Shown here: positions 1 through 12,570 of the stretch, in pieces
How positions within the stretch are numbered: the stretch's first letter is position 1
Layout: the number at the start of each line of letters is the position of its first letter
NCBI GenBank assembly: GCA_947311845.1
Contig: CAMZMU010000107.1
Location: 21,508,359-21,572,358 of the forward strand
Direction of reading: 5' to 3'
Source: Poa pratensis
Taxonomy: Eukaryota > Streptophyta > Magnoliopsida > Poales > Poaceae
Length of the DNA stretch: 64,000 nt
Notes under the pieces: model-generated
The model's database searches: none
Told to the model about the DNA's origin: nothing
Seen by the model: the letters and a program-made list of their open reading frames with translations, nothing else
Translations under genes and position numbers: made by a program

Positions 1-332
1 GCGGAGCGTGGACAGCCGAGCCTTCTGCACGCGATCCGCGCCGACGAATCGCGCCTTGAGGCTCGCCCACACCGCCGCCGCCGTCTTCTTCGCCGAAACC
101 TGCAGGAGAATGTCCTCCGCGAGCGCACCGAGCAGGTACGCCCTCGCCGTCTTGTTCTTCTTCGGATCGACCTCCGCCGTCGGGTCCTCCGGAACCACCG
201 CCTCCCAGACGCCTTGCGCGTCGAGGTTCGCCTCCGCCTTGATCGCCCACACCGTGTAGTTGTTCCCGTTCAGCACCGGACAGGAGAGCGGCACCGCGCC
301 CCCCCAGCGCCGCCGTGCGGGATCAACGCCAT
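1..332 (-). pseudogene. gag: Ty1/copia Gag, N-terminal part, frameshifted, runs off left edge
   Basis: Minus-strand reading gives a copia Gag N-terminus: LNGNNYTVWAIKAEANLD, then VWEAVVPEDP, KKNKTARAYLLGAL and AAAVWASLKARFVGADRV. This is the conserved N-terminal region of plant Copia polyproteins, which forms the particle coat. The first ATG after the primer site is at 332-330 and opens MALIPHGGAGG, but the frame to the LNGNNY block is broken at a run of seven C at 299-305 (plus strand), which looks like a 1-bp indel. The protein is cut by the window edge, so protease, integrase and RT cannot be judged. The LTR and primer site lie just upstream in the expected order. Identity is well supported; whether the frameshift is biological or a homopolymer sequencing error is open. 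Confidence 0.85.
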
Positions 333-342
333 CGCTCGCCTC

Positions 343-354
343 GCTCTGATACCA
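343..354 (-). other. Primer-binding site (initiator Met tRNA) of the copia element
   Basis: On the minus strand the 12-mer TGGTATCAGAGC lies two bases after the LTR end and just before gag. It is the standard complement of the 3' end of plant initiator methionine tRNA used by Copia elements to prime minus-strand cDNA. Confidence 0.9.
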
Positions 355-356
355 AA

Positions 357-724
357 TGTCGTTGCCACAAGGGCCTGGCTAGCTCTCAGCTCACGGGAGG
401 AATCGGAGGTGGAAGAAGAGGATGAACAGTAAACTGACGAAACTGAATTTTCGGGCGCACAAACACCCTTTTCTTCCTTCAACCCGAGCTCGATCCTCGT
501 GGTCTTGGCTATGGCGATTACAGGGGTGGGTTATATAGACGCTGGCTCGCACATACGCCGCCACGCCGCGCACACGTCGCGCACTCACGCGAACTCACGC
601 ACCCACTACGCCGAGCTCCACTCGCCCCAGCTCGCGCACTCGCCGCGCTCAGACGCGGACAACGCGGCCGTGCCTGCGATGGTGGACTCGGTCACCTCCG
701 CCTACCTCGCTACAGCTAACTAAC
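357..724 (-). mobile_element. 5' LTR of the copia element
   Basis: The inner end at 357 is fixed by the adjacent primer site; the minus-strand LTR ends in GACA. The outer end is placed at 724, where the minus strand reads TGTTAGTTAG, giving TGT...ACA termini and a length of about 368 bp. A TATA-like ctatataacc lies at about 527-535 on the minus strand. The outer border is inferred from the terminal dinucleotides only, because the partner LTR lies outside the window. Confidence 0.65.
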
Positions 725-879
725 ACACACACACGCACGCACCCGATCGCACGCAACGGCGTGCCCATACACGCCACACACGCTCGGTCGGATGCGCCTG
801 ATACAACCATGCGTGCGCACCATGCCGTGCACGTTCCAGGGCGCACAGACGCCGGCCAACGTGCACGCCATGATCGCCA

Positions 880-1688
880 TGGCTTATTGCCAATAGTGAT
901 GAGATCGCGCGCCTCGTCCCGGTCGCCCCCGACACACTCTGCTGCAGATCCATCGTCCCCAACCTGCAGTACTGCCTGCCCATCTTTCTCTCGTTCGAGA
1001 AGCTCCTTCGAGCGGTGAAGTACAACTCTAGTCTCCTCGCGGCGAACCTTGAGAGGACCGTGAAGCCCAACGTCGCGGTCTTGCGGGAGTGCGGTCTACG
1101 TGATTGCGATATTGCCAAGCTGAGCATATCTATGCCGAAGATCCTCACCACCAACCTAGAGCGTGTCCGGTGGATTGTGGCTTGCGCTGAAGGTTTAGGT
1201 GTGCCCCGTGACTCTCCGATGTTCAGGCACGCGCTGCGCTCCGTTACTTTCCTCAGCGAGGAGATCAGGAGAAGGTCGCCGCCAAAGTGGAGTACTTGAA
1301 GAACACGTTCGGGTGGTCGGATGCTGAGGTCAGAATTGCCGTTTCTAAGCTTCCGACAATGCTGACGATATCTAAGCACAGTCTGCAGAGTAGGTCAGAA
1401 TTCCTGATCTCCGAGGCCGGGTTGGAACCGGCCTAAATTGTTCATTGGACGGCATTGTTCACTTGTAGCTTGGAGGTTTGGCTTAGACCCCGGTACTATG
1501 TTATGAAGTTTCTCAAGGAAAATGGATTGGTCAAGCGTGACCGGAGCTACGCTACAGCTGTCATGCTCACCAAGAAGGCATTCATGGAAAAGTCCATATG
1601 CCCTCACAAGGAAGCTGCACCACACCTTGCTGAAGACTATGCAACAGTTTGCAGAGGCCAAGTGCCGATTAATTTCAGATTTACATGA
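880..1688 (+). pseudogene. mTERF: mTERF-family protein, 5'-truncated pseudogene
   Basis: Plus-strand reading gives a run typical of grass mTERF proteins (organelle-targeted transcription termination/regulation factors built of helical mTERF repeats): DEIARLVPVAP, LSFEKLLRAVKYNSSLLAAN, NVAVLRECGL, LERVRWIVACAEGLGVPRDS, then KVEYLKNTFGWSDAEVRIA, EFLISEAGLEP and RPRYYVMKFLKENGLVKRD, ending VPINFRF plus stop at 1688. No upstream start or transit peptide is visible; the in-frame part begins about 880 after a stop. The frame changes near 1270 and a TAA at 1434-1436 interrupts the EP-x-IxH region, where family members normally continue. It lies about 150 bp from the copia LTR, so element insertion may have removed the 5' part. 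I regard it as dead. Confidence 0.8.
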
Positions 1689-2631
1689 ACCAGTGACGGG
1701 CTATGGGAATTGGTATAAACTGTGTATGACACAATGAAGTGTTGGCTGACTTTGTGTAGTAACCTGGTACTTCCGATCATAGTGTTCTTTATCTAATTGG
1801 AATGCTGGATGTTGGTTGTCCACATAATTTGTTCCTGAATCCTAATATGTAATGTTATCATTTAGTAGAGAAGAAACCATGGCTTGGTTATGACTTGTTC
1901 ATCCTCATGGCCATGTTATTTAACAATTGGAACTAAGAAAGTGTGAGAACAGGCCATTCTACTATGCGTTAAAAAATGTGCTCTGAATCTTATGCAAACT
2001 GGCTTCCACTAGATGTGATCTATTTTCCAGCGTTGTAAAAATATATCTTCACAACTATATTGAGCTTGTACTGCTAACCTTTGTACCAAAACTTGTTAAT
2101 CCAAGATGTGATACTGGACGACATGAATTAACAGCTATCTAGAATTCTACTTTCCCGAGAATAAATTGCTGAATCTATCTGCCCATTTAACAATTTTTGT
2201 GTACATTATGCCTGATTCCTTGGTTTTGAGGCTTCTAAAGTCACGTGCTTCACAAAACTTTCTCATGTTATTTGTTAGCTCGTGAGATGACAACAAAATT
2301 ATATCTTTCTTCCTTTTTTGTACAAAATCCAGTGTCTTCATATATGGTTATTGATTGATCCACCATAGTGCTTGGGAGCTTTAGTTGGTGCTCCTTGGAT
2401 TGAATAGATGTTTATGCAGTTGAGCTAATAAGAATTAAGAGATATGTTTTAGGCATAGTTGGATTATCATTTACTTTTCCTGGTCACAGGCCACACTGTG
2501 GTTCCCTGCTATATTAGCACTCTCACTATATGTCGCATTTTTGGAAATTTGTGGTTGTGCCATGCACTTCCTCGTGACAAGTAAAAATCCCTTTGAGTAG
2601 GTGCTGATTTTCTTATCTTCAATTCTTACTA
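1689..2631. other. Non-coding stretch downstream of mTERF pseudogene
   Basis: AT-rich sequence with only short, uncharacterised ORFs on both strands. The first few hundred bases may be the former 3' UTR of the mTERF gene. I see no RNA gene and no recognisable element. Confidence 0.5.
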
Positions 2632-2725
2632 CTCCCTCCGAACTGGATTAAGTGTCGTAAGAAAATGCCTACGTACGTATGTTTTGCATGCTAAGCCTGC
2701 GACAATCTTTGTGGATCGGAGGTAG
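2632..2725. mobile_element. Degenerate Stowaway-type MITE (about 94 bp)
   Basis: Starts ctccctccg after a TA at 2630-2631 and ends cggaggtag before a TA at 2726-2727. The terminal inverted repeats and TA target duplication are those of Stowaway (Tc1/mariner) MITEs; one mismatch in the right end. Confidence 0.75.
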
Positions 2726-2829
2726 TAATATGTATTGAAGTATATGCCCTTTTATGTGATTGTCAGGCTGTGGCAGCATATCTTCTGAAATCCTGAGCAC
2801 TTTGTCCAGTATGAGATAAACTCCTAATA

Positions 2830-3115
2830 ATGAAATTCTGGTTCGAGAGATTTTCTTTCATTTTGCTTCTGTCTCAAATAACTGATAAGAATAAATTTTA
2901 TAGACGTGAGCATTCATGTATGGCATTGAACATGCCGTCGGTGCTTATCCAGAAGATCAAGGATCAGAGCAAGGAATGGATCCTAGCGGGTGCTAACATC
3001 TTGGTGAAATTGTTGGGTAGATGATGTCTTAGTCTTCTTCCTTTTCAGTTGGCTTAGGCCTCCATGTTTTCTCCTCTATATCAATATACTCGTTTCAAAA
3101 AACAAAACAAAAATA
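2830..3115 (+). pseudogene. C-terminal scrap of a LINE-type (zf-RVT) ORF with 3' tail
   Basis: The frame ending at 3024 reads IKDQSKEWILAGANILVKLL followed by a stop. This resembles the end of plant LINE ORF2/zf-RVT proteins, where a helix of the type K-W-x-AGA-x-x-L closes the protein. Downstream a T-rich tail (ggcttaggcctcc, then ctcctctatatcaatatac) and an A-rich end near 3100-3115 fit a retroposon 3' end. Nothing N-terminal to this is preserved. The call is by resemblance and could be wrong. Confidence 0.4.
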
Positions 3116-3587
3116 TTAATACTAGTTAGAATATGTGAGAATAGTGCGGTCATGTTAGTGGAGGCATTTTATTGACTCTTGACCAATATAGATTGTTGAT
3201 ATCACTGTAATAAGCTCTTTTTTCTTTTTATCAAACGGTTCCCCATTGCTGCCACTGCACATACTTTTGCCATTTCATTTGCATCCTTATAGTTTCATGA
3301 TACCTCCTGTTTCAACCATTCCAGCTTGTCAAAATTCAGCTCCTATAGATGCTAGCTTGCTCGATATAGTCATCGTCGATCTCTGTGTCTTGGCATGTGG
3401 CTCTATCGTTTGTTTGCATCTTCATCTGTTACTAATAAGAACTTAAAACACTTACAGGCCTGCAAGGGTGACAAATCCGTGTCTATTACAATCCTTGGCC
3501 AACAACTTTGGGTACAACAATATGAGCACGTATAGACTTGTCTGTCTTAACTGTCGCAGAGTTTGAAGAACCTTTGTTTCCTTAAAG

Positions 3588-4147
3588 GCAAGGAGGCTGG
3601 AAGCTCAGTTGGATGACGAAATGAGAAAGGACTAAATCTGATGGTTCAGGGAACGACATCGAGATGGAAATTGAAAAATCATTGAAGCAATTTCAGCAAG
3701 TAAATTCTCAAATGGAACTCAGAAGTCCTTTCTCATACCTTGGCTCGTCCTATGGAAATTTTGCAGGAGCTTACACAGGTTACAACTGCCTCTCACACTT
3801 ACGAGTATTGAACTTTAATATTTTGAGTTTGTGACTAGCTTTGCTTGCGCTTCCTTGTCAGGCATTTGGTTTTCCACCTAGCATGATTCTGGTATAGGAG
3901 CAATAGTCTATCACCTATGAACACCAAAGATCGGATGGCAATACTTTCATCTGTTGTCCTAATATTGCTTGGATCTCATGCAGGATTTTTATCGCATCCG
4001 GTCAAGCCTGAGAATAAAGCGGCAACATGCTTCTCTCCTTGACTTGAGAGATTTTGACAGAGCAGATTTTGATGTTGAATTAGCTGCAGACTCTTCCGAT
4101 CGAGCTCTGCTCCAAGAACAAGCAGCAATTATCAGGAGTACTGGACA
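3588..4147 (+). pseudogene. GOS12: Two exons of a GOS12/GOS1-type Golgi Qb-SNARE, gene fragment
   Basis: Exon a (3588-3778) reads ARRLEAQLDDEMRK, then after a frame change KSDGSGNDIEMEIEKSLKQF and QQVNSQM, then after another SEVLSHTLARPMEILQELTQ. Exon b (3984-4147) reads DFYRIRSSLRIKRQHASLLD, LRDFDRADFDV and ALLQEQAAIIRSTGQ. This is the middle of plant GOS12 (Golgi SNAP receptor complex member 1), a Qb-SNARE in ER-Golgi and intra-Golgi fusion. Intron 3779-3983 is retained with a GT donor and an AG acceptor after catgc, so it is a DNA-level copy, not a retrocopy. About seven codons are missing near 3630 and a further short stretch near 3715. There is no N-terminal exon and no SNARE-motif or membrane-anchor exon. 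The exon b donor is GC rather than GT. Confidence 0.8.
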
Positions 4148-5585
4148 GGCATGACTGTTTTCTCCCTCTCGTATTTTAACTGTTCCAGTAGTATTGCTTC
4201 GGCAGCTATTTGTTACAACATACTTGGTCAATACATTTTTTCTTCAAGTGAATAACAGGCAAGCCCTTGCTGGAAATCACACTTATGATAAAACTAACAT
4301 ATAAGAGGGGATTAATCCCTTCAAGTTAAATATAAGGGCCAGTCTGGGGGTGAATGGGATTAATAAATAGATAGTTACAATTATGGTCTGAAAAATAGTC
4401 CACAATCCTTTGAACTAGAAGCCAGCCGGATCATTAGAGTTTCTTAGAAAGAAACAGAAATGTGATCTGTTCTACCTGTACACAGACAACTTATCAGCAT
4501 TAATAAAAAGGACCTGGCATGCAACGATGGAACCATCTTTCTTAACCCGTATTTTTTATGCTACCTTTTTTATTTGATTCATATTATTGGTTGGAGTTAG
4601 TTCTTTTGCCCATCACATATGAGAATCTTGACCCCAAGAATAGACAATATCTCACCTCTCTTTTATATTGTACTTAAACTATTCGCAGCTGTACTTGAAC
4701 TATGTGTAGTTGCGCATAAACCTTGTAATTAACCATCTCCAGTAACATTTACGTTTTACATAAACATCTGAAATGCTCTCTCCGTCCTTTTTTTGGTGGT
4801 GCTGGCCCTGTTGGCAGCCAGTTTTTGTTGAGATGGACCAGAATGGAGGATAGACAGTAATAACATCGTGTGCAGTGCATAACAAAAAGGCTGTCAGAGA
4901 CTGAAGAAATATATAGATGTTCAGTTTTTATTAGAACATCAATCTTTGGAAACACGTGAGAATAGGAAAAGTTTAGCAGGCTAGGTTGCAACGGCCGTCA
5001 ATCGCGTGGACTCATCTTCCAACCCAGCCAAGCACACGGCCAGCCCTGTAGGTTTGGACAAACCAAAGAACCATGTCGTGGTCACTCTGCCAAGCTAGAG
5101 CCTGCGACACAAAGGGCTGCTGACAAAGAAATCAAAATCTTGTGACGGTATGTTACACTAGTAGTAGTATTTAACACTGGATCATCATCATGGCGATGCT
5201 AAACTCTACGGTGGTGCGTGCACGGCCGGGCAGCTGAATTGTTCTTGACCTTCTCACCCCGGTTTTTCACCTGTTCGGCTGCTTTTATACGTTCCTCTGA
5301 TCCTCCTGGATGGCATCGCGGTGTAAATTGGATCCAAGTCGTGGTGCCTAGAATGATGTGTACACGCGCTACAATCTCCGATAAAGCACAAAAACGTTTC
5401 GCATAATTTCATTGTGAAGAAGGTAAAACTGTCAGAGCATAGCACTATGCATACCTTGGCATACAGGAACATAACATGTGAATTATTGGCATTTCTTTTG
5501 CCATAAAATTCTTGGTATTGATCATCTGATCCAACCTTAAAAATTAAGATCTTTCTTTGGCTAGTCAACTGCAATACATTAATGG
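4148..5585. other. Unassigned AT-rich interval
   Basis: Only short ORFs on either strand with no recognisable motif. I looked for the remaining GOS12 exons here and did not find them, and saw no terminal inverted repeats with a target duplication. Confidence 0.5.
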
Positions 5586-5589
5586 ACAA

Positions 5590-7204
5590 ATTTTGAGTTA
5601 CTAAATATGTTCTTAGACGGAGGAGCTAAAGAAAGATGAAATGTCATGTCTGTTTTTTTTTTGGAGGAGAGGAAACAATTGATCACCTATTTTTCCACTA
5701 CCCTCTGGCGGGATATATTTGGAACGTTGTCTGTTGCGCTTTTAATTTTATTATCAAACCTGTCTCGGTGAGACATCTATTGGGGTTGGATGAGGGGCTT
5801 TTTTCTTGAACAACGTGGTTTGATCAGGGTGGTCGCGAAGGCTATTTTAGAGTTGTTAGCATAAAACCGCGACTTTGACGCAACAATTTCGAAAAACCGC
5901 GACTTTGACGGGGGATCGCAGAAAACCGCAAGTTTGGTGGTCTGAGTTTGCAATGTCCAAACTTTTTGCACTAAGCGCGAATTGATAGTCAATCTGACTT
6001 GTGGGTCCCACTTGTCAGCCCATGGGAGGCAATAAAAAAAATCGAAAAAGAAACACCACCGCCGGCGCACCTCCGGCGAGCCCTTCCTCCCCACCTCCGA
6101 GGCGTGCCGCCGCCGGCCACCTTCCAGCGCGCCGCCGCCGGCCACGCTCCCAGCGCGCCGCCGCGAGACACAAACCTAGCGGGCCGCCCGTGGGCCACCA
6201 TCCCAGTGCGCCGCCCGCAGGCCACGCTCCCAGCACGCCGCCGCCGAGCACGCACCTCCCTGCGCCGGCGAGCACGCGCATCCCTGGATGCGAGCGACGC
6301 GCGTTGCGCCGCCGAAGGGAACGCCACCATCTCGCGGGCCGGCGGCCGCCCTCCCACTTCCTCCTCCACCTCGTGCGCCGGTCGCCGCCCTCCCGCTCGC
6401 TGCGCTCCCGGCCGCCGATGGTGGTGGAGAGCAGGGGTGTCGCCGGAGGTGGGGCAGGAGGGGTTCGCCGGAGGTGGGGCAGGAGGAAGTCACAGCAGCC
6501 GGCCCCGAGCGGCGGCTGGAGTCTGGCCGGAGGTGCGCCGGCGGTGGTGTTTCTTTTTCGATTTTTTTTATTGCCTCCCATGGGCTGACAAGTGGGACCC
6601 ACACGTCAGATTGACTATCAATTCGCGCTTAGTGCAGAAAGTTTGGACATTGCAAACTCAGACCACCAAACTTGTGGTTTTCTGCGATCCCCCGTCAAAG
6701 TCGCGGTTTTTCGAAATTGTTGCGTCAAAGTCGCGGTTTTATGCTAACAACTCGCTATTTTATGGTCTTTGTGGAAGATTAGAAACAATGTTTGTTTTCT
6801 TCAATTATACCTGATGATCCAAGGATGATTAGTAATATGATTGGTCACTGGATGACCGCTTGTGCTATTCTGCAGGTAAAAGAGGCAAACCGAGATCTGA
6901 TCAATTGGGGAGCCAAATTGTTTGTGCAATTGTCAAGTGAGATCTTTCGAGCAAATCGTGGATGAAGACGGATGGCAAGAAGAAAAATAGCATGCTGGGA
7001 GTTGGAGGCATTAAAAGAAAATGAGAAACCTTGGAGTTTTTGCTTTACTCTGCTACTGAATAAAACGATTAGAGATGTTAAGGAAGATAGTTGTTCTGTC
7101 GTAGCAACTTTCCATAGCCGCATGTTGACTTACTTCTCTGTTTCTTCAGCATGATGGTTTGTAATAATAGAAACGGGGGAAGCCCCCTGTGTCAAAAAAA
7201 AAGT
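5590..7204 (+). pseudogene. LINE-type zf-RVT relic, split by a MULE insertion
   Basis: Left part (about 5635-5849) reads KCHVCFFFGGEETIDHLFFH, then YPLAGYIWNVVCCAFNF and VSVRHLLGLDE. This is the zinc-binding zf-RVT module found at the C-terminus of plant LINE ORF2 proteins (CxxC, then H-L-F-F). Right part resumes at the MULE target duplication with AILWSLWKIRNNVCF, then after a frame change DPRMISNMIGHWMTACAILQ, VKEANRDLINWGAKLFVQL and a stop near 6953. Joined over the insertion this is the usual order of that module. Near 7160-7204 a hairpin-like cgggggaagccccctgtgtc plus poly(A) looks like the LINE 3' end. The 5' part with endonuclease and RT is absent, as expected for 5'-truncated LINEs. 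Confidence 0.7.
5850..6753. mobile_element. Mutator-like (MULE) non-autonomous element, 904 bp, 9-bp TSD
   Basis: A perfect 9-bp duplication gctatttta flanks it (5841-5849 and 6754-6762). The ends are long terminal inverted repeats of about 228 bp (5850-6077 and 6526-6753), beginning gagttgttagcataaaacc and nearly identical in reverse. Each TIR holds two copies of aaaaccgcgactttgacg. The interior (about 6078-6525) is very GC-rich and open in several frames on both strands. The 271-aa plus-strand and 195-aa ORFs here are Pro/Arg/Ala-rich, run through the TIRs, and match no family I recognise, so I do not call them genes. The insertion interrupts the zf-RVT relic. No transposase is present. Confidence 0.92.
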
Positions 7205-7507
7205 GAGATTTTTTCAGAAGTTTACAAAGTTTACTAACATGTTTTTTTTTAGCTAAGTTTTCTATGCACCGCAAGACCCATGATTATCTTTTTTTCTTAC
7301 CACGAATCCTCATAATAGATTGGCATAGCGGTCCATTGGAAACCTGCAACTGAGCTCTCATCTAGAGTACACGAGACATCAAACATGTGTCTGAACGGTC
7401 TCGCAAGTCGGAGCAAATGATGGCACTCATGAGTAAGGTCGCTGTTAGCCGCCTGGGTTGAAGTTGATAGTCATGATACATTGCACTTACCATTGACATA
7501 TACTATC
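7205..7507. other. Unassigned interval between LINE relic and foldback element
   Basis: No convincing ORF, RNA gene or terminal repeat seen. Confidence 0.5.
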
Positions 7508-8296
7508 GAGTAAAATTCACTCACGGTCACTGAACTTGTCACGGAAGCCCGCGTCGGTCACTGAACTTCCGAATACGCACACTACGGTCACTATCTACGA
7601 CAGGACGTGATTCTACGGTCACTGTGGAACGTATCCGGCTCGTACGCCCACGTGTTGACCGGTCAGCGGAGGCGCGGGCCGAACCGCACGGGTCGTGGAC
7701 GGAGTTAACTGTGATTCTACGGTCACTGTGGAACGTATCCGGCTCGTACGCCCACGTGTTGACCGGTCAGCGGAGGCGCGGGTCGAACCGCACGGGTCGT
7801 GGACGGAGTTAACTGTGATTTAAAACTGTGGAACGTATCCGGCTCGTACGCCCACGTGTTGACCGGTCAGCGGAGGCGCGGGTCGAACCGCACGGGTCGT
7901 GGACGGAGTTAACTGTGATTTAAAACAGTTTTAAATCACAGTTAACTCCGTCCACGACCCGTGCGGTTCGACCCGCGCCTCCGGTCAAATCACAGTTAAC
8001 TCCGTCCACGACCCATGCGGTTCGACCCGCGCCTCCGCTGACCGGTCAACACGTGGGCGTACGAGCCGGATACGTTCCACAGTTTTAAATCACAGTTAAC
8101 TCCGTCCACGACCCGTGCGGTTCGACCCGCGCCTCTGCTGACCGGTCAACACGTGGGCGTACGAGCCGGATACGTTCCACAGTGACCGTAGAATCACGTC
8201 CTGTCGTAGATAGTGAGCGTAGTGTGCGTATTCGGAAGTTCAGTGACCGACGCGGGCTTCCGTGACAAGTTCAATGACCGTGAGTGAATTTTACTC
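7508..8296. mobile_element. Foldback element with long inverted arms of tandem repeats
   Basis: The outer ends are inverted copies (gagtaaaattcactc at 7508 and gagtgaattttactc ending 8296), and the inverted match continues inward for almost the whole element. The left arm contains tandem units starting gtgattctac or gtgatttaaa at 7607, 7711, 7815 and 7915. The right arm is the reverse with one unit shortened by a deletion near 7980. The centre is at about 7921-7935. No clear target duplication is visible, so the superfamily (Mutator-like foldback or other) is undecided. The short ORFs inside are by-products of the repeat. Confidence 0.85.
7607..7920 (+). repeat. Tandem repeat, about 104-bp unit, three copies (left foldback arm)
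   Basis: The period is 104, 104 and 100 bp from the recurring gtgatt at 7607, 7711, 7815 and 7915. Each unit holds ccacgtgttgaccggtcagc, which includes a CACGTG G-box-like palindrome. Confidence 0.85.
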
Positions 8297-8615
8297 AGTG
8301 TCTCCTGATGGGTGCGCGTGGTTGGACGCTTGCGGAATTTCCTTGACCTTGTGACAATACAAGGCCAATTCGGCACAAGATGCTCTCCTTTCAGCATCCA
8401 GGTCCTGTTTTTTCAGTTCTCTGTTTCTTTCGCAAGCATCAATAGACCAAGGTCCATGTTCAGTTCACATTTACATCTTCATATATGCATGGGATTCTAA
8501 CATTTTGTAAGGAAGTTCGAAGCATCTTCTTGCTGTCTATGTCATGGTGCGAAACTTCCCAACGCAAAAGCTTCTCTCCATTTTCCATTGTGCAGTGACA
8601 AGTCACCACCTCGCA

Positions 8616-8675
8616 AGATGCTACTACTACTTTTTTTTTTTTTTTTTTTTTTGAGATAGAGATGCTACTACTACT
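8616..8675 (-). mobile_element. Minimal retroposon tail: poly(T) flanked by 16-bp direct repeats
   Basis: The 16-mer agatgctactactact occurs at 8616-8631 and 8660-8675. Between them is only a run of T followed by gagatag. This fits a target-primed insertion on the minus strand that retained little more than its poly(A) tail. Confidence 0.6.
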
Positions 8676-8886
8676 GAAACAGTACTATATACAGAGCGCT
8701 GGTTGGTAGCTAGTTTCCGCCGAAAGAATGAAACAACTAATCTTGCCTACTGTCGAAGGACATTTCTGCATGTCGATGTTAATATATTTTTTTATGTTTC
8801 GCCCTCCGCATCATCGTGCGTGTAGTGTGGTGGACGACATCTCACCCGTCATCACCACGTAAAACAAAAACTAAACACTTATTTTA

Positions 8887-10836
<1,950 letters not shown>

Positions 10837-12294
10837 CTGCAAGAACACACGCACCCGTCAAGAATTCAAGAATACTGACATATATCGCTTGAACAACGAA
10901 AGCAGCAACTGGCCGTACCGGCATCACTGCTTGGCGTTGCAGGTGCCGTGTCCATCAGCCGGCGATGCCGAAGATGGTACGGCGATCCAACCATGTCTTC
11001 TTGTTCCGGGTCCTCTGCCTGGAGCCGCGAGAATTGCAGCGTTTAGTGGGTATTTCTTATTGCTGTTGGGTCGTTGGAGTCTTGGAGAGTCTTACTTGTA
11101 GCTTAGCTACCCAGCCGCCCAGCCGAATGTGTGGAGACGTACTCAGGTTCGTGCTGCTGGCACTAATGACTAATGTGTACATGACATCCTTGCACAGCTT
11201 GGCTGGGAGAATAAGATCACCGGGATACGGGGGCAACTCTGCGGGTATGGGGATGGAGAGGGAGGGGGTGTTGATGTCTGCCGAATGTTTTTCCAAAGCG
11301 TCCCTGACAATTTTTCATGTTTGTCCTTTTAGAACTGTCAAATCTGATGTTTGTCCATGCAAGAAAATACAACATCCAAGAAAGCCTTTTCTGTTCACCA
11401 CATTGTTATGCGAAATTAATTTTATGCTAAATTCACCAATCAAACTATAATAGCTGGGAGTTCTTCACCACATTGTTCGGTACACCTCATAGCCTCTACC
11501 TCACCCGCCAGACTTGACATGCTCATATGGCGTGTGATCAACTAGGTCCATGGCCCTGCCGCACACGTAGCTCACGGTCGCCTCTCCAACACTTGGAGCG
11601 ACGACATCGCTAATCTACACAGTCAATGTCTAGCTTATGCAACCATTACCACCCGAGGCCATCGTCACGACCTTATGCAACCACACTGAACCAACCGCAC
11701 TAACACGTTATTATATATTGCACGAATCATACAATTCTGTATTAACCTAATCACTCTCACTTTTACGATGTGAACCCACACTGATGCCGACCATAAAGTA
11801 GAAAGTTTTCTATTTCTCTCAAAATACTACTATTACAAAGTTTCGTCGCCGTCTAATTATGTACAACCAGGAGGGTCAGTTCGTAATAGAACCAACATTA
11901 TCCTTATCTTCCTTGTTTGGGGGACGTTGGGACGTGGTTGTGTGAACCGAGGACGCCGGATGGATGCACGACAAAGGCTTCTCTGTCAGCTGCAATAAGA
12001 TGGGAGGGATCGAGCGTGTTTTGTTCCTTTTGATAGAGGAGAACGGACCAACGAACGTGTGCCACGCCCAAGCATGTTGTAGGGTTTGTATGTGCACTCC
12101 AATAATCAACAATTAGTAATGGCATGTGAACGTAGCGCCAGCACAGTGCTTGCGCAGGAAAGTTTGGCGGTAATCTAACGCCACGTCCCTGATATGGCTG
12201 ATAGGCCTGATCACGGGGTTGACTACTTTATTTTGCTTGCGTTGCATGCATTTGAAGCAAAACATTTTAATAAGCATATGCCGGATTTGGGTAA
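10837..12294. other. Interval upstream of the kinase exons
   Basis: I searched the minus strand for DUF26 cysteine motifs or lectin/S-locus/PAN exons and saw none. A short minus-strand stretch ending at a GT donor near 10919 would join in phase to the membrane exon (reading DTAPATPSSDA), so a linker exon is possible. The rest shows nothing I recognise. Confidence 0.35.
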
Positions 12295-12570
12295 GACTAG
12301 ACACAGTGGGAGTATCATATAGGTAGTATCATGTATGCCACGTTGGCAAAAATAATGACGTGTCACTGCAATTAATGAGAGAGATGATAGTGATATGATA
12401 GGTAGGTACAGATACCGTAACATAACGGATTTAAAGATCAAATGAGTATATAATCTAACAAATACAGTAGTATATGATACCACACATCTGTTACCCATTA
12501 TGTAACTAATAACATAGACTAGTATCATATGCATGATACTAGTGTATGATACTCTCCACTATGATTAGTG
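12295..12570. mobile_element. Tourist-type MITE, 276 bp, TAA target duplication
   Basis: Flanked by taa at 12292-12294 and 12571-12573. The ends gactagacacagtgggag and (reverse) cactaatcatagtggagag are imperfect inverted repeats. It contains the recurring agtatcat/atgatact motif seen in the other Tourist copies of this window at 49.6 and 50.1 kb. Confidence 0.75.

Noticed and set aside
720..1379. 219-aa minus-strand ORF over the mTERF pseudogene
   Set aside because: It is antisense to a recognisable mTERF reading on the plus strand and has no motif of its own.
5999..6814. 271-aa plus-strand ORF and two 195-aa ORFs in the MULE
   Set aside because: They run through both inverted repeats and into flanking LINE sequence, are Pro/Arg/Ala-rich in every frame, and match no domain; the openness follows from GC richness.
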